DNA of 64,000 nt from Megaustenia siamemsis (GCA_032433765.1 JAVIAB010000047.1:15727107-15791106), one strand, 5' to 3'; numbered from the stretch's first letter, positions 21,101-32,245 are shown. Translations and numbers: made by a program. Notes: generated from the letters alone by a model not told the origin.

Positions 21101-24100
21101 ATAATTAATTAGCAGTATTTTATTTTTAAGGTTTTCATTGAAGTTAAGCTAGGAGATTTAATATTTTTCTCAGTTTTCTGTTCTTTCCTTCGCCGTTTTT
21201 GTCATCGCAGATCCGAGTCTTTCTACTCAGAGCAACGTCCACTAGCACTTGGCTGTTCACTGTTTGGTCATTTCATTCACCATATAATTCTAAATCTACC
21301 ATTCTGGGTACTCTAGGTTAAACCCGTGACGGAAAAATTAAATTAATCCACAACATTAATTAGTTTGCGATTAAAAACATTGAAATACATTTAGATTTTG
21401 CCTATAAAAACGAAGAAATTTCACATGCTTTTTGTACAAATGGATGCTGAATCAAAATTCATATACTATATATATATATATTACAAAGTGTTTCTAATAA
21501 ACTAAAATCTTCAGTAAAGAAACGTTACTTGTAGTATTAGTTAGGCAATAACCATAACCATTAGTCTTTTCATAAACTTAGATTATTAATAAAAAATATA
21601 ACCCATTCACATAATAAAAAGTGAAGATAATTTTATAAGACAACACTGCTTGAAACTAGTAAATGCAGCTTTTACAGTTTTTTTATGTTAATTTTGTGTT
21701 TCAGTAAGATCAACAGAGATTCGCTGCGTGAATCCATTGACAACATTCTCAAATATTCAACTGAGACGAAGAAACGCAAGTTCACCGAGTCTGTGGAGCT
21801 GCAAATTGCCCTCAAGAACTATGACCCACAGAAGGACAAGCGTTTTGCCGGCACCATCAAGTAATGCCTTGAAAAATATTTTAGAACCCTTTATAAAAAT
21901 GTCCATTCTGTATTATTTCAAAATTGTTTTTTGAGGATTCGTTTAAATTAATGATGGGCATTTTTATGTATGGGTAGTTGATTGTTTGTACATCAACGGG
22001 ACCTCACCCAGGGTCTTGAAAAATTGGGGAGGCTGAGAAATAAATTTCTTGGCCGAATTGTACAATTATTTTCAAGGCATGGCCTAGCTGAATGGGTAAG
22101 AATATTATTTCTTCTCATGCTTGAGCTCTTATGTCATCACACTAATACATTACTAGTGACATGGCAGGTGTTTGACATATTTAATTACTAAGTTATTGCC
22201 TTTTGGGGGGTGGGGGTGGGCGAAACAAAAATAAAGAGCCCCAACCTGCCAAATGGCATACATGGAATATGGTGTTAGTGACCATTTTTTTGGGTAATGT
22301 GGTTGGTATTTCATCCGTGCCACTTTACATTACCAGAAAAAAATCTGGTACTCATTTAAGGCTGGGTGAACCTGGAAGCCATCGATCAGGATCAACCCCG
22401 ACATGTAGAATTTGGGAGCCGCGATAGCTCAGTGGTTAGTGAAGTGGGCTACAAAGGACAAGGGTTTGTTCCTAACCTATGGCTTCCAGTTCACCCAGTC
22501 TTTAATGGGTACCAAATTTTTTTTGAAAGTAAAGCGGCACAGGCATAATACCGACCACACTACCCTAAAATTCTTGGCCACTAACACCATATTCCCTATA
22601 CGTCACTTGACGTGATGGGGCACTTTTTTTTAGAAAATAGAATTTGGCACCGACTACCATGTGTCCATCGTGGAAAGGACATACTTTTTTAACGCTGGCC
22701 AGTTTTATAGTAACCCAAATGAGCTCACTTTGCGTCACTGGTTTCCCAGAGTAGCTAAGTCTATCACAGCTTGGTGATGTTGATTCTTTCTGGTACACTG
22801 ATACTAATGCTAGTTTGAGGCTGCCGCTTTGTGCAGGATCATCTTGTACAAATGGGATTGTCAAGTCAATGGATTAACCACTTAAAGCCAATGATTAACC
22901 ACCAACACCTGAAAATTAATTCTCTTGGGTTATTTTGTTTCAGCCTTATAAGTTTCCTGGTGGCTGAGTCAATAGTACACAATTCTTAATGTTTAATGTG
23001 TTCAGTTACTTGAAGTGCAGTCTTTTTTTTTTTTTTTGGGGGGGGGGAGGGAAATGGAATTGACAATTTTATGTGATTTTACTGTTATTGTTGTGTAGAC
23101 TTTTTATTCTTATTTTTTCTTTGAAATGGTTGTTTTGCTAGGGTATAGGTTGTGACTGCGCGATTATTTCATTTTTTTGGAAAATGAAAGTGCATGCTTA
23201 TAGAGATGAGAATGTAATATGGTTAGGTCCTGATCCCAGGTACATTAGTCATTGCCACTCATTGAACAGTGTAGCTAAAACTTGGTGAGTCACTGAGAAC
23301 TAGACCATAACTTCATGTAATGTACACTCTGGTTATCTGCTTGATAATCATAAGTGTTCACAAAGATATAAATTAGTTTTATTTCATTTAAAGTATATTC
23401 TCACAATCCACCAATTTCTAGGCTGAAGCACATTCCCAAACCCAAGATGAGGGTGTGTATTATTGGTGACCAGGTCCATTGTGACCAGGCCAAGGCCAAT
23501 GAGCTACCCCACATGGACATTGAAGGGCTGAAGAAACTCAACAAGGACAAAAAGTTGGTGAAGAAACTTGGTGAGTTTATTTGAAATATTTTTGAAAAAT
23601 TAAGACACTACTTGTAAATTGTAGCTTATTTCAGATACTATCATCATCATCATCATTGAGTGCCGTCTCCGCAACGAAGGTTGGCTACCATGGAGCGCCA
23701 TTTTGCTCTATCTCTTGCTTTGATGGTGCAGGTTGTCATCGGTTGATTTGTCCATCTTTTGTTACTCGTCCATGTTAATCTTGGTCTGCCTCTGCCTCTT
23801 TTACCTTGTATTTTCCCCTCCAGGATCACTTTCAGTAGGCTGTTGTGTCTTTTAACATGGCCTAAGAATCGCATTTGTCTTGTTCTAATTGTGTTCAGAA
23901 GTTCTCTTTTCATTTTTAGTTGTTTTAAGACTTTGTCATTTGTTTTCTTTTCCTTCCATCCAATTCTACCTATTCTTCTATATATCCACATTTCAAAGGC
24001 TTCAATTCTCTGTTCTGTTTTCTTGTCTAATGTCCATGTTTCAGCACCATATAGGAATATTGAGAAGATGTAACATTTTGCTATTCTTAGTTTTAGTTCT

Positions 24101-27100
24101 GGTGTTATTTGTTTTGATGTTAGTATGTCCTTCATGACATTAAAATTACTTTTTGCCATTCCTATTCTTTTGTTTATTTCAGTTGTACATTTTCCATCAC
24201 TGGTTATAGTATGTCCAAGGTAGTTATAGTTCTGAACTGTCTCAAGGTCTATTCCTTCAATTTTGATATCCACTTGTGGGTTTTGAGTATTTTCTTTGTT
24301 TATGATCATAGTTTTAGTCTTTTTGATATTCATATCTAGTCCATATTTTTTGCTTGTCATGTTTTTTTCATTAAGTAATTGTTGTAGGTCTTTAGGATTT
24401 TCTGCTAGTAGTACAGTATCGTCAGCATATCTTAGGTTATTGATTATCTTTCCATTAATTTGTAGGCCTGGCATCTCTGATGTTTTTAAAGATTTGCTCA
24501 GTGTATAGATTGAACAAGCTTGGTGATAGGATGCATCCTTGTCTTACTCCTCTTTTTATATCAATGGGTGTAGAGAACTCTTTGTTATATTTTATTATTG
24601 CTGTTTGCTCCCAGTATAGATTGCATATTAGTCGTATATCCATGTCATCTAGATGTATCTCTTTTAGGCATTCTATAAGTTGTTTGTGGTGTACTCTATC
24701 AAAAGCTTTGGTGTAGTCTATGAAGCAAACATATATTGGTTTGTTTACTTCTGTGTATTTTTCGATTATGTTCTCATGCAGAATATGGCTTCTTTTGTCC
24801 CGCTATTTTTCCTAAATCCAAATTGCTACTCATCTAATTCAGTATTGATTTTATTCTGAATCCTTCCTTGTATAACTTTTAGCAAGATTTTTGTAACATG
24901 GCTCATTAGGCTTATTGTTCTAAAGTCACTGCATTCAACTGCACCATTCTTTTTAGGCAATGCAATGAAAGTTGATGTTTTTAGTTCATTTGGTATGTAT
25001 CCTGTGTGGTATATGTCGTTGCATATGTCTGTAATCACTTCAATGCCAAAATCTTCAAGTGCCTGTATCATCTCTATCTGTATGCTTTCAGGTCCTGCTG
25101 CTTTTCCCCTTTTCATTGTTTTTATAGCTTTTTCCACCTCAGATTTTAAGATTTTATAGCCTGATGTACATTTTATAACTGGTTTCTTGTCCCTTTGATC
25201 ATGAAATAGTTCTGTTATATATTCCTGCCATCTATCTATGATATCCTTATTGTCTGTTAGCATTTTTCCTTTTTTGTCTGCAATGCATCCACCTTCTGTG
25301 GCTTTTTTATTTTTATTAGTCATTCTCTTTATTTCTGTGTGCATTCCTCTTAGGTCTTGTTTGCTTTCCATAGTTTCTATTTCTCTACATTTTTGGCTGA
25401 GCCAGTCTTCTTTTGCCTTTTTGCACATTTTGCGTATCTCATTATCTATTTTATTGTATTGGGCAGTGTTCTTCGCTTGTCTCCTTTCTTCCATTTTTTC
25501 TAAGATGGTGTTAGTTATCCATTTTTGTTTTTTGTTCTTTTCTCTTTTGGGTAAGGTGTCGCAGGCTTTTTGTATGCTTTTCTTTATGCATTGCCATTTG
25601 GTTGTTACTTTTTCATCAGGATTTTCTCTTCTGTATTGTTCAATTCCTTCCTCTAGCAGCTTCTGGTATGTGTTCTTTACTTGTATTGTATAGGTATCTT
25701 TAATATCTTTTTGATTTAAAGCTGTTATGTCGAGTGGGTTTGTTGATGAATCAGATTTTTGCTTGTTTCTCTTTAGTTTGATTTTCATTTTAATCATTAC
25801 AGGATTGTGATCAGAATTAATATCTGCTCCTGGGTAGGTTTTGGCTTTCTTTACGCTGTTACGGAACCTTTCTTTTATCATTATGTAATCTATTTGATTC
25901 CTCTTCCTATCTCCAGGGCTTTTCCATGTATAGTTTCCTTTTCTCTTGCTCAAAGTAGGTGTTACATATTATCAGCCTGTTTTCTTCACAGAATTGTATT
26001 AATCTTTCTCCTCTGTCATTTCTTTTTCCTAAACCATGATTTCCTATAATTGTCTTATATCTACCTTTTCCTACTTTAGCGTTCATGTCACCCATTACAA
26101 TCAAGATGTCTGAAGATTTCACTTGCTTCATAACTTTATTTAGGTCTTCATAGTATGCCTCTATTTGTTCATCTGTGTAGTCTTGAGTAGGTGCATATGT
26201 CTGTATTATTGCTATGTCGAATGGTTTTGCTTTCAACTTGAGTAGTATAATCCTATCACTGTATGTCCAGTGGGTACTTATATATTTTTGTAGCTCTCTT
26301 TTTATCAGTATTCCTACCCCCCTTTGATGTTCTGTTGTGTTTCCTGAGTATATAAATGTATATTTTTCGTCTTCAATGTACCCACATTCCTTCCATCTAG
26401 TCTCTGATATGCCTAAAATATCTATATTTATTCGTTCTGCTTCTTGAACTAGATTTTCCAATTTCCCTTGTTGATATAGAGTCCTAACATTCCAAGTACT
26501 TATTTTAAGATCTTTCCTCCGACATAAGTTCGAATTTCTCCGACTCTCCATGGCTTCCTCTGGACTGGTACGTGATGAGGCTCCAATCTCTTTCACGGTG
26601 GTCAGCCATGTTCGTCTTTCGTGTTCTGAACATGCCTCTTGTGTACCACACACTTTGCTGTTTTCGCTTTCTGGGCCGTTGATCATTCTTGATTCCTCCG
26701 CCTCCATCCACCGTCACAGACTTTTCACATAAGGGTTGAACATACCCGTTTTTCCGTTGACATTTTTGTCAAACCATGTGCTTGCCTATCGAACCGCGAA
26801 CACACAACACAAAGAAGAATAAATCATATTCCACTTAAATATCGGCAATCACAGTCCATCCCCACGTTAGAAGTAAAACATACACCAAACGGGAGAATAG
26901 CAACACATAATTTCACAACTAGACTGTCGCGTAAATCATTTAAATATATCAGCAAGAGCCGAATTATAAAAATCGACTACACGAAGCCGCCATGACACCG
27001 GAAATTTCAGATACTATGCCAGGAATAATGTACCTGGACTGATATTGGCTATTTTAGATATTGTACAAACAACAGTTGACATCTTCAATCAAATTGCATT

Positions 27101-30100
27101 CGGTTATTTTGTTATGGAAGGCCCTGGTATCACTGCAAACGAATTAAATCCATAATTGCTCTACCGCCCGTGCCAGCATAATCATCCAAACAAAGGCAGG
27201 CAACTGTAGTTCCCATCGAAGCAGTCTCGTCACACGCCAAAAGACATAGGCGAAACCGTGCAGAAAGTGAACACAGCCAACTGTTCCTTGTCATATATCA
27301 TTCATCGTAAACAATTGGAATATCGAAACATGATCAAAACGGATGAGACACACAGCTAACGGTGTACACAAGCTTGGTCTTGAATATAAGGAAACTGCAA
27401 CAAGGAACTTTTCCTGCATAGCCTTCAATTGTTCATGCCGCCTATCCTCCATATACCGGAAGTTCATGTCCTCTTAAAAATGATGATAGTCATATTTTTT
27501 TTTATGTATAGCACTTGATGATGTTAAGCCATCTTTGTTGACTCAATTCCGAACATATAGACACAGTCATCAGATTATCCTCGTCGCACATCAAACAACG
27601 GACCGTAAGATTAGCGTACAGCCGATGTACAATGAGCCATTACGATGATGTAGCACACAATTTCGCTCCCTTTAGATTCCTGATTACTCTAGTGAAAGCA
27701 GCATACGACGAACAAAACATGGTGCAAATTCCCTAGAGATAAAACTGCGGCTGACGAAGTAGTTTGCTTTAATGAGTAACATGGAATTAACTTCCTCGGT
27801 AGCCTAGTTGGGAAAACCATCCGACTGGGCTACCGACATTCGGACAACCCGTGTTCGATTCCCACTGGGAGCAGTGTGAATTGTACTCATGTTTGGGGGA
27901 AAAAAAATACCACCACGGTAGACCCAGCCGTTGGAAGAAATGGGTACCAGGGTATTACCCTCGAAAGGTGAGGAATGTCGCTTCGCATCTGAGTTTTGAT
28001 GCTTGAGACGATACTATACAGACATTTCTGGATAGGCGGCCGAGCACATATGGGTGGAAACTCGCGTGGTAAGACGCTGGTTCAAGTCTCGTACTTTACT
28101 CTACCTTTACTTGCAAGCTTGACACAAACTTGTGTACGACTTCGCTTTAGCGGCGCAGATGTAATAAGTAAATCATCATTTTTACTTTAATGCCGAAAAG
28201 TGCAACAGAGTACCAAAATTAAAAGGACCCCAAATGCACTTTCTGCAGCGATCGAGAGAATGTGACCTAGATCCACCATCTTTACAACGGAAGTCATTCA
28301 GTCATATTTTGTGTGCTGTATTTCTTTCAGGCTGTAGGGGTGGATTATGTGTTTCTCATGTCGAGTGCATTGGGGCTTAGTATTGTAGGATGTGTTTCAT
28401 TGTCATATCTGCTGGTGTGCACACACACGTGGGACTAATCTAGAGCTTGGAATACATGTGGTGACGTCCTCATTCTGTTGCGACCAGAGCAGAGACATGA
28501 AAATCTCTATTTGAGATATTCCACAGTGAATGGTATTGCCTTCAACTCTAGATTACCATACCGTAGTAAAATTTACCGCATCAAAACACAAAATTCACAT
28601 ATATATATATGTTATATATTGGTATATCCAATCAGGTTTGTTGTTATTCACCTGTGCCTCCCCTTTAGACACTGCAATTCTGGTTTGAAAGTTTTGCAGT
28701 AATGTGATTTTTCCACCATTGTGGTTTTCCCTGTTATGTCAATGTGCATGGTAGTCCCTGTCTGTCCTGGAGATTGAGTTGAATTTCCTGGACATAGACC
28801 ATATCAAACGTCTCCACTAGTCTTGCTGCTATTGCTATACCAGGGGGGTGTGTATAATTTGTTTATTGTATTTCCGTAAGAACCTGCACTTCTGTAAAAC
28901 CGGTACTCGCATTCAGCTGGCACTCGTAAGACCATTCTGTACTCTCGTTAATGACACTCTTGTTAATGCCACACTGACTGGATGTAATGACAGCACTCCT
29001 GTCAATAATAGCAATGTCCACCCATGGCATCGCCTGTTGACTATTACGCCCCTTGGATGTACAGGACAACACTCCTGTGTTAATGACAGCAACGCACCCC
29101 AGTGGCGTCGCCTTGTTGATTATTACATTGACTGGATGTAAATGATAGCACTCCTGTGTTAATAATAGCAGTGCCCACCAATGGCATCGCCTGTTGACTA
29201 TTACGCCCCTTGGATGTACAGGACAGCATTCCTGTGTTAATGACTGTTGATTATTACATTGACTGGATGTAAATGACAGCACTCCTGTGCTCATGATAGC
29301 AATGCCCACCAATGGCATCGCTTTGGTTCATTATCGTTGGTAAACTGTGTTCTAGGACACAGTGCTTGAGCCTTTCTATTCTAAAAGACTCCCGACCTTC
29401 AATGTTATTGGTCGTGTTCTGCGACACAACATATAAGAGAGATTGCCTCTCCACAAACACATAATGTGGTAATTTGACCTTGGTGTGCTACGACACCATG
29501 CAAAAGCCTTTCTACTCTGTGAAAAACTCCTGACACTAAATGGTAATTGCTAGTGTACTATGACACTTTCATCAGTCGACGCTGAGGTTGATCACTTGTG
29601 CATACTCTGTCTCTACAGCAACACATCACATAGACAGCGCCTACTCTATCTTTACTCTTGATAACACATACTTAGCCACAGTCCTAATTCTAATCCAAAC
29701 ACTCTACTACTACTTTACTACTGTCCCTATTTCTATCCATTCTCTTGACAAAACATTTAATCACAGTCCCTAATCTATCATTCCTCTGAACAAATATACT
29801 GAACTACTGTCCCTATTCCTCAGAAAAATTCAATACCGTTCCACAGAATAACACCACCGCCTGCACTGGAGCCCAGCTAAAAATCGACTAAACTCCCGAC
29901 TTTCTTCTGAACTCCCAGCCCATTCTCGAAAAACCTGTGATTCTACTTATTCTCTGTCTACTCGGGCCCCTTGTATTTCCCAACCTGCTCATGTATGCCT
30001 GTCCACGTGAGCTTGTGAGTTCTTCTCATCACACTCCCATTTACTACTCACAACCTACCACTGCTATCTTCTAGACTATGCTAGGCCTATTACTGCTATC

Positions 30101-32245
30101 TTCTCTTCCCATTATTACTGCTATCTTCTAACCTATTCTCTTACCTATCTGCCTGTTTTATTGCTGCTTTTTTGTCGTTCTACCGGCAGCTTTCCAGGTG
30201 TTGCGAGTGACTAGTCTGGCTTTTGTATTCAACTTTGAGTGCATTTTAACGTGCTCAACATTATTGCATCTTTGGCCTGGTGCATACTATATTTCTCAAT
30301 TTTGTTTATATTTTCTTTCCTTTGAAAATATTTGTTCCCAATTTTCGAACAAGTCAGAATATTGTTTTTTTTTCTGTAGGGAGATTCTGTCCAATTTGTA
30401 GAATAATAATTGGCAGTCTGTTCTTCTGAACTCTTGAAGTACTGATAGAACAGTGAGACAAAGGTTTTTTTAAATAATGAACTGAAGATATAGTAGAGAA
30501 CAGCATTTTGGAGTATACAATGTACAGAACATTTTATCAGTGGGTTCTGCAGGTGCTCTTAAAATGGTTCCATCTACTTCTAGTTCCTTTCTAGCCCCTA
30601 ACCTAAGACCTGTCCAGATTGAGTTATCTCCTGCTGAAAGTTTCTGGGATCCTAGGGGAGAGCAACCTCACTCAAGCTTAATGTGGAGGGATGCTGACGA
30701 TCCCCCTTTCAGAAACTGTAAAGACATTGAATATTTTGAATGAGATGCATGTCTATGTTATATTATTTACACAAGATTTAACAGCATTTAATTTATTCAG
30801 AATTGTTTTTTCAGCAAAGAAATATGATGCTTTCCTGGCTTCCGAGTCCCTTATTCGTCAAATTCCAAGAGTCCTGGGACCAGGTCTAAACAAGGCAGGC
30901 AAGTTCCCAGCCCCTATCACACACGGTGATGTTCTTAATGCCAAGGTGGAGGAGACAAAGGCTACAATTAAATTTCAGATGAAGAAGGTAAGATTGGTGG
31001 CTAATATAGTCAATTTTTTTGTATCTTAGATTGTAGAGATTGATTGATAGAAAAAAAAATTTGTTTACAGCACTCTTAGAAAATAAAAAAAAAAGCAGCT
31101 CAAATGAGCTTCAAACTCTTCTACTTAGCTCCTCGTTCACAAGACAGTGCACTGCCAGCTCGGCAAACAAAAATTACTCGAGCATGGATTACAATAATTT
31201 AGGAATTAAGTGTATGCCACACACAGAAATCTGTTGCAATACTTGTGTGTTCTTGATACACAGTAAAAGATGTAATGGCACAAGTAGGGGTGTTTTACTT
31301 TCCGGACTACCATCCGACACCTCAGATCTATGAAATTGATCCGTTCTAACCACCACCGACACGTCGGTTATTTCGGGTGTAGCTGAATATTTTCACTGAT
31401 TTTTCGTTTTTATTTCAACCAATACTTGATTTCAGGAAGGAGATTTTTCACTTTCACTTCCTGCTGATACTGGCATGGTTGAAGTTTCGAACGTTGGAAA
31501 ATTAATTTATATTCATTGTTTATTATTTCTCAAATTTTTGCCACATAATGGCCACGCCCACTGTTGATACTTCTTGCAGTTGAGCAAAATGATATAGTGC
31601 AGAACAAGCTAGATCTATGTTCTAAACTTTGTTATAGAGTATTCATAGTATTTAGACTGACAATAATTTATTTGTGTTGATAATGGGTCCGGAATATTTT
31701 TAAATATTATGATAAAAAGGTAAGACGACTTGGCTTAGGTTTAGCTAGTGGATGCCTTCCATTACAGCACTATCAATGTCTCAGAGGAATCGAGTGGTAG
31801 TTATTCTGATAAAGAAACTGGTACTTTAGGGACATATAACACAAAATAAGTCCAGTTGATTTTGTGTAAATAAAAATAATTATTCACCATTAGTCCCTTA
31901 TCTTGGCTGTTGGAACACTGGATATCTTCACAATTTTCTGAATCCATTCTATGATGTTGTCATCCCACCACATACTGTCTGCCTTTTGCCTGTTACTCCA
32001 CATGAGTATATGGACATGCATTGAACAATATTGTATATACAGCCTGTTATAATTATTACTATTTTTCCCCCCAGGTTCTGTGTCTGGCTGTCTGTGTGGG
32101 ACATGTCAACATGAACTCTGATGAGCTGTACCAGAACATCACACTGGCTATCAACTTCTTGGTCTCACTTCTCAAGAAAAACTGGCAAAATGTGAGAGCT
32201 CTATATATCAAGAGCACCATGGGCCCTGCAGAGAAGATATTCTAA
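18111..32245 (+). CDS. RPL10A: 60S ribosomal protein L10a (uL1), five coding exons
   Basis: The product is the L1-stalk protein of the large ribosomal subunit, which helps deacylated tRNA leave the E site. Joining 18111-18115, 21705-21860, 23422-23570, 30815-30987 and 32075-32245 gives 654 bases: 217 codons plus stop, the same length as the vertebrate protein. Family landmarks read in order are [19 protein letters not shown], then HIPKPKM and [57 protein letters not shown] and [20 protein letters not shown]. The C-terminus reads GPAEKIF. All introns are GT-AG and the phases (2, 2, 1, 0) join cleanly. There are no stops or frameshifts, so the gene looks functional. It is the only conserved host gene recognised. 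Its introns (3.6, 1.6, 7.2 and 1.1 kb) are loaded with mobile elements. Confidence 0.97.
18819..18895 (+). mobile_element. LINE-A fragment of about 75 bp in RPL10A intron 1
   Basis: AAATCGCCAATCAACCACTA and the following GTTGGACATGTGATAAG match the reverse of 410-480 in LINE-A. It is too short to define ends. Confidence 0.65.
19668..20280 (+). repeat. Three direct tandem copies of a roughly 200-220-bp unit in intron 1
   Basis: Copies begin their shared core (AATTTCAATAGGGGCTAT) at about 19721, 19922 and 20144. They share CCACAAATATGTAGAAGTGG, ACCTACGTTCGCAGGA and, in the first two, GGATCGCCGCCATGCTA. The middle copy lacks about 24 bases of the spacer before the core. Copies differ at only a few sites. 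No open frame was found. Confidence 0.9.
20281..20560 (+). repeat. Diverged relative of the intron 1 repeat
   Basis: GCCATGTTATTTATATGGAG, GAAATTTCACACACTTATG and the later TTTTTTTCGGGTGAAAATATG follow the same order as the triplicated unit but with heavy divergence. A further piece occurs at about 21417-21460 (GAAATTTCACATGC, ATGGATGCTGAATC). It is probably an older layer of the same interspersed family. Confidence 0.5.
20735..21040 (+). mobile_element. LINE-A 3'-end fragment in intron 1
   Basis: The deduced [17 protein letters not shown] matches the C-terminus of LINE-A. The following untranslated part ends with GTATCTTGGTCTACGC, CGGCTACGGCTCGAAAGG and GGTCAATACATAG, matching 125-175 in reverse. 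This copy defines the 3' terminus of the family. It is 5' truncated just before the NRIAKQ motif. Confidence 0.85.
21705..21860 (+). CDS. RPL10A: RPL10A coding exon 2
   Basis: It is bounded by TTTCAG before 21705 and GTAATG after 21860. It encodes residues 2-53, including [20 protein letters not shown]. It enters in phase 2 and leaves in phase 2. Confidence 0.96.
22231..22673 (-). mobile_element. SINE-1 on the minus strand, split by a second SINE-1
   Basis: The tail and body lie at 22231-22405 (GGTGTTAGTGACCA, GGGTAATGTGGTTGG, GGCTGGGTGAACCTGGAAGC, then GGATCAACCCC, the B box reversed). The rest of the tRNA-like head is found after the intruding copy at 22638-22673 (ACCATGTGTCCATCGTGG, A-box side reversed). 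Removing 22416-22637 and one duplication restores a continuous head. Confidence 0.8.
22416..22637 (+). mobile_element. SINE-1 inserted in the head of the minus-strand SINE-1
   Basis: It has the A box GATAGCTCAGTGGTTAGTG, a B box altered to GGGTTTGTTCC, the full body and a TTTTTTTT tail. The 10-bp duplication TAGAATTTGG at 22406-22415 and 22638-22647 proves insertion into the older copy. Confidence 0.9.
22674..23421. other. Rest of RPL10A intron 2
   Basis: There is no recognised element. A long T run followed by a G run (about 23024-23049) is the main feature. The acceptor TTTCTAG is at 23415-23421. Confidence 0.5.
23422..23570 (+). CDS. RPL10A: RPL10A coding exon 3
   Basis: It is bounded by TTTCTAG and GTGAGT. 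It encodes [20 protein letters not shown] and [17 protein letters not shown], the middle domain of uL1. It enters in phase 2 and leaves in phase 1. Confidence 0.96.
23628..23641. repeat. Target-site duplication, left copy
   Basis: ATTTCAGATACTAT here is identical to 27004-27017. The pair brackets the RTE element in RPL10A intron 3. Confidence 0.93.
23653..24643 (-). pseudogene. RTE reverse transcriptase ORF, 3' third
   Basis: A short frame (24643-24455) gives [20 protein letters not shown]. After another frame change near 24475, 24474-23653 stays open for 273 codons with [43 protein letters not shown] and the [11 protein letters not shown]-terminus. The fragments at 9028, 12104, 34285 and in the five satellite blocks all match this 3' third. 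Confidence 0.88.
24826..26707 (-). pseudogene. RTE endonuclease-reverse transcriptase ORF, 5' two thirds, frameshifted
   Basis: The endonuclease frame runs from the ATG at 26707 to 25907 (266 codons). It changes frame near 25928 within the [18 protein letters not shown] junction, where one base appears to be missing. The second frame (25953-24826) carries the end of the endonuclease, a basic linker and the first RT motifs ([20 protein letters not shown]), then stops after INTELDE. All endonuclease catalytic motifs are visible, so only the reading frame is lost. Confidence 0.85.
27004..27017. repeat. Target-site duplication, right copy
   Basis: It is identical to 23628-23641 (ATTTCAGATACTAT) and marks the 5' end of the minus-strand RTE insertion. 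Confidence 0.93.
27018..27789. other. RPL10A intron 3, unassigned
   Basis: No gene, RNA or repeat was recognised. Confidence 0.5.
27790..27990 (+). mobile_element. SINE-2: second tRNA-derived SINE family
   Basis: The head shows an A box (GGTAGCCTAGTTGGG) and a B box (GTGTTCGATTCCC) at tRNA-like spacing. A body follows (GAGCAGTGTGAATTGTACTC, ACCACGGTAGACCCAGCCG). A second copy at 33318-33480 shares head and body. A further tRNA-like phrase at about 28076-28090 (GGTTCAAGTCTC) may belong to another SINE head but is unclear. Confidence 0.82.
28300..28560 (-). pseudogene. RNase H-type LINE C-terminal fragment
   Basis: The minus strand reads, across frame changes, GRNRMRT then an H-V-F stretch, [14 protein letters not shown] and [11 protein letters not shown]. 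This matches the cysteine/histidine tail found after RNase H (GHNRMRNHMF) in the element at 6650-7297. No RNase H catalytic part remains. Confidence 0.6.
28880..29335 (+). repeat. Degenerate tandem repeat in intron 3
   Basis: Phrases recur in alternation: ACTGGATGTAAATGACAGCA (three times, about 130-150 bp apart), GCCCCTTGGATGTACAGGAC (twice, about 160 bp apart), ACTCCTGTGTTAAT and CCAATGGCATCGC. The basic unit is about 75-80 bp, with two alternating variants and several internal deletions. No credible gene was seen. Confidence 0.8.
29340..30814. other. RPL10A intron 3, C/T-rich end
   Basis: Pyrimidine-rich, weakly repetitive text (TACTACTACTTTACTACTGT; ACTGCTATCTTCT three times near 30060-30130). 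A 67-codon frame at 30540-30743 lacks any known domain. The acceptor TTTTTTCAG lies at 30806-30814. Confidence 0.5.
30815..30987 (+). CDS. RPL10A: RPL10A coding exon 4
   Basis: It is bounded by TTTTTTCAG and GTAAGA. It encodes [31 protein letters not shown] and TIKFQMKK, the most conserved part of uL1. It enters in phase 1 and leaves in phase 0. Confidence 0.97.
30988..32074. other. RPL10A intron 4
   Basis: No element was recognised. A polypyrimidine tract (ATTTTTCCCCCCAG) precedes the acceptor at 32074. I looked for C/D-box and H/ACA snoRNA signatures and found none that hold up. Confidence 0.5.
32075..32245 (+). CDS. RPL10A: RPL10A coding exon 5 with stop
   Basis: It encodes [40 protein letters not shown] and the C-terminus GPAEKIF, then TAA. 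The terminal residues differ from the QRLY ending of vertebrate and fly proteins. Confidence 0.97.
   Translation, partial: VLCLAVCVGHVNMNSDELYQNITLAINFLVSLLKKNWQNVRALYIKSTMGPAEKIF

Larger units (their letters stand above)
23642..27003 (-). mobile_element. Near full-length RTE-type LINE in RPL10A intron 3
   Basis: The element is 3,362 bp, bracketed by a perfect 14-bp duplication. On the minus strand it starts with a leader of about 300 bp (from 27003), then a single-ORF polyprotein. An apurinic-type endonuclease comes first: [22 protein letters not shown], then MGDMNAKVG and NSDHNPV. RT motifs follow: [41 protein letters not shown] and [13 protein letters not shown]. The C-terminal zone has [11 protein letters not shown] and ends in GDGTQ. 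The tail is (ATG)n-like: ATGATGATGATGAT. The order EN-RT, no RNase H and the short microsatellite tail fit the RTE clade (BovB/CFDP2-like). Breaks: a frame change near 25928, a stop at about 24827, and frame changes near 24780 and 24475. This copy is inactive but gives the parent sequence for most other fragments here. Confidence 0.93.

Noticed and set aside
21951..22035. C/D-box snoRNA in RPL10A intron 2 (ATGATGG ... CTGA)
   Set aside because: The C box is imperfect, the terminal stem is weak and I could not see a guide element next to a D or D' box.
27797..27872. Possible tRNA gene
   Set aside because: It belongs to SINE-2. A second copy with the same non-tRNA body is at 33318, and the spacing and arms do not give a clean cloverleaf.
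30540..30743. 67-codon frame in RPL10A intron 3 as a small gene or gag piece
   Set aside because: No zinc knuckle or other motif and no neighbour of viral or retroelement type. Left as unassigned intron.
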